From positions 1 to 18,282 of the forward strand of contig CAYOFK010000041.1 of NCBI GenBank assembly GCA_964403185.1: a DNA stretch of 18,282 nucleotides. Reading direction: 5' to 3'. A model generated the notes under the pieces. That model saw only the letters and a program-made list of their open reading frames with translations. It had not been told where the DNA came from and ran no database searches. The DNA is from CAYOFK01 sp964403185. GTDB lineage: Bacteria > Bacteroidota > Bacteroidia > Bacteroidales > VadinHA17. Positions 17,024-18,282 of this stretch are shown here, piece after piece; the stretch's first letter is position 1; each line of letters begins with the position of its first letter. The translations under genes and the position numbers were made by a program.

Positions 17024-17965
17024 ATGAAACGAAGAGATTTTTATAAAAAGACTTTGGCTTTCGGAGCCCTGTCCGTAGCCGCTACCGGAAACTTTTTGGA
17101 GGCTTCGGCAGAGTCTGCTTTTGCAATCCCGGACTGGAACGGAAAGAAGCATTCATTTAACCTGAAATATGCCCCTCATTTCGGAATGTTTAAAAACCAT
17201 GCGGGGGAGAACCTCCTGGATCAGATCCAGTTTATGGCGGATGCGGGCTTCAGAGCCATGGAAGATAATGGCATGAAGGGCCATGCCCCGGAAATGCAGG
17301 AAAAAATTGCATCAAAAATGACCCGGCTGGGCATTGAAATGGGTGTGTTTGTGGCTCATACTATTTATTGGAAAGAGCCAAACCTGACCAGCGGAGAGGA
17401 AAATAAACAAGAGGAGTTTCTCAGGGAAATAAAAGAATCGGTTGAGGTTGCAAAAAGAGTGAATGCAAAATGGATGACCGTAGTGCCCGGACATGTGGAC
17501 CTGAGAAAAGACCTGGGATATCAAACCGCCAATGTGGTTGAGTCGTTGAAAAGGGCCTCCGGAATACTGGAACCTTATAATCTGGTGATGGTACTTGAAC
17601 CACTTAACTTCTTCAACCATCCCGGACTGTTCCTGAAAACGGTACCCCAGGCCTATGAAATATGTAAAGCCGTAGATTCACCTTCCTGTAAAATATTGAA
17701 TGATTTCTACCATCAGCAGGTCCAGGCGGGCAATCTCATTCCGGACACAGACAGGGCATGGGATGAGATCGCCTATTATCAGGTTGGTGACAACCCCGGA
17801 CGTAAAGAACCCACAACCGGGGAGATCAATTATAAGAATGTCTTTAAGCATCTCCATGACCGGGAGTTTGATGGCATCATCGGTATGGAACATGGCAATT
17901 ATTCTCCCGGAAAGAAAGGCGAAGCAGCAGTCATTGAAGCCTATATTGAAGTGGATAACTTCTAA
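17024..17965 (+). CDS. Tat-exported hydroxypyruvate isomerase-like TIM-barrel protein
   Basis: This 313-residue protein belongs to the sugar-phosphate isomerase/AP-endonuclease family 2 fold, closest in look to hydroxypyruvate isomerase (Hyi). It begins MKRRDFYKKTLAFGALSVAATG, a twin-arginine signal (R3-R4-D-F), so it is predicted to be exported folded. In the barrel the likely metal-binding residues are E192 (VLEPLN), D227 (ILNDFYHQQ) and E289 (GMEHGNYSPGK). The substrate loop QVGDNPGRKEPTTGEINY (253-270) is typical of Hyi-like enzymes. The length and the ending (AVIEAYIEVDNF) are normal, so it is complete. It is divergent from the EF-G2 gene with 160 bp between. The substrate is probably a small sugar or keto-acid, not determinable here. 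Confidence 0.88.
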   Translation: MKRRDFYKKTLAFGALSVAATGNFLEASAESAFAIPDWNGKKHSFNLKYAPHFGMFKNHAGENLLDQIQFMADAGFRAMEDNGMKGHAPEMQEKIASKMTRLGIEMGVFVAHTIYWKEPNLTSGEENKQEEFLREIKESVEVAKRVNAKWMTVVPGHVDLRKDLGYQTANVVESLKRASGILEPYNLVMVLEPLNFFNHPGLFLKTVPQAYEICKAVDSPSCKILNDFYHQQVQAGNLIPDTDRAWDEIAYYQVGDNPGRKEPTTGEINYKNVFKHLHDREFDGIIGMEHGNYSPGKKGEAAVIEAYIEVDNF

Positions 17966-18282
17966 GAAGAAGGTGCCCACGGCTTACTCAATATACTGCC
18001 TTTAAGGTTAGGGGGCATGATTACGGGGCCCGCTTTCATCAATCCCCTTTTCAAAAGGGGGACAGATTGAACCTGGGTTTGATTGCTTGCCGCATCATAA
18101 GCCCCATCGGGGCGGAAGGTAATAGCCCCGGGGGACCGAACGTTGAGAATTTGTCCTGTGGACAAATTTAATCCCACCTTCGACAAGTCTATGGTTGGCA
18201 AAGGAGGGGCCAGGTTGTGGGCCGTCTGGGTATCACGGGTCCCCGTGATGCCGGTCCGTGAGGGATGTTTGTGCAGGGCACA
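17966..18282. repeat. Palindrome-rich non-coding region
   Basis: I see no gene in the last 317 bp. It contains four clear inverted repeats: CCCCTTTT/AAAAGGGG around one base (about 18042-18058), GCCCC/GGGGC around ATC (18101-18113), AATTTGTCC/GGACAAATT around TGT (18148-18168) and ATCACGGG/CCCGTGAT around TC (18232-18249). The block resembles dispersed intergenic repeats of Bacteroidota. An open frame on the minus strand (18201-17962) crosses all but the last of these palindromes and is not convincing as a gene. Confidence 0.6.

Noticed and set aside
17962..18201. 79-codon minus-strand frame at the right end
   Set aside because: It overlaps the palindrome cluster and the end of the isomerase gene. 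Its sequence follows the repeats and does not resemble a protein family.

Overview
The window is a stretch of a Bacteroidota chromosome, most likely class Bacteroidia. The signs are a DUF4290 gene next to murA, a type B (type IX secretion) C-terminal sorting domain, a TonB-dependent receptor with an N-terminal carboxypeptidase-regulatory-like domain, a Bacteroides-type second EF-G, and promoters of the Bacteroidota form TTTG-N19-TAnnTTTG. No rRNA, tRNA, CRISPR array or intact transposase was seen.

Layout. From 1 to about 8080 every gene is on the minus strand. Read in the direction of transcription they are: a UvrD/PcrA-type helicase (8079-5785); a DUF4290 protein (5677-5084) with its own full-consensus promoter and an intrinsic terminator; murA (5010-3697); a secreted TlpA-like thioredoxin (3604-3059) ending in a terminator; and then grpE (2897-2322), dnaJ (2272-1118), an ABC-2 type exporter ATPase (1002-79) and the first 16 codons of its permease (47-1), which runs off the left edge. 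These are mostly housekeeping functions: DNA repair, peptidoglycan precursor synthesis, and the Hsp70 co-chaperones.

From 8346 to 14685 the genes are on the plus strand and encode envelope or secreted proteins: a PKD protein with a type B sorting domain, a large M14 zinc-carboxypeptidase homologue carrying Ca-binding-type acidic loops and altered active-site residues, and a TonB-dependent receptor. The 538-bp gap between the last two holds a 132-bp MITE-like element with perfect 16-bp terminal inverted repeats and two nested hairpins. Next comes a minus-strand gene for an EF-G paralogue (16863-14707), which lacks the switch II histidine of ordinary EF-G and has a good promoter. Divergent from it is a Tat-signal-bearing sugar isomerase-like TIM-barrel protein (17024-17965). 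The last 317 bp are non-coding and rich in short palindromes.

The most notable points are the EF-G2-type elongation factor with a degenerate GTPase centre, the M14 homologue with a probable His-to-Asp change at a zinc ligand, the MurA with Asp in place of the fosfomycin-target Cys, and the two palindrome-rich intergenic blocks. I did not find convincing evidence of a wholly new multi-gene system.
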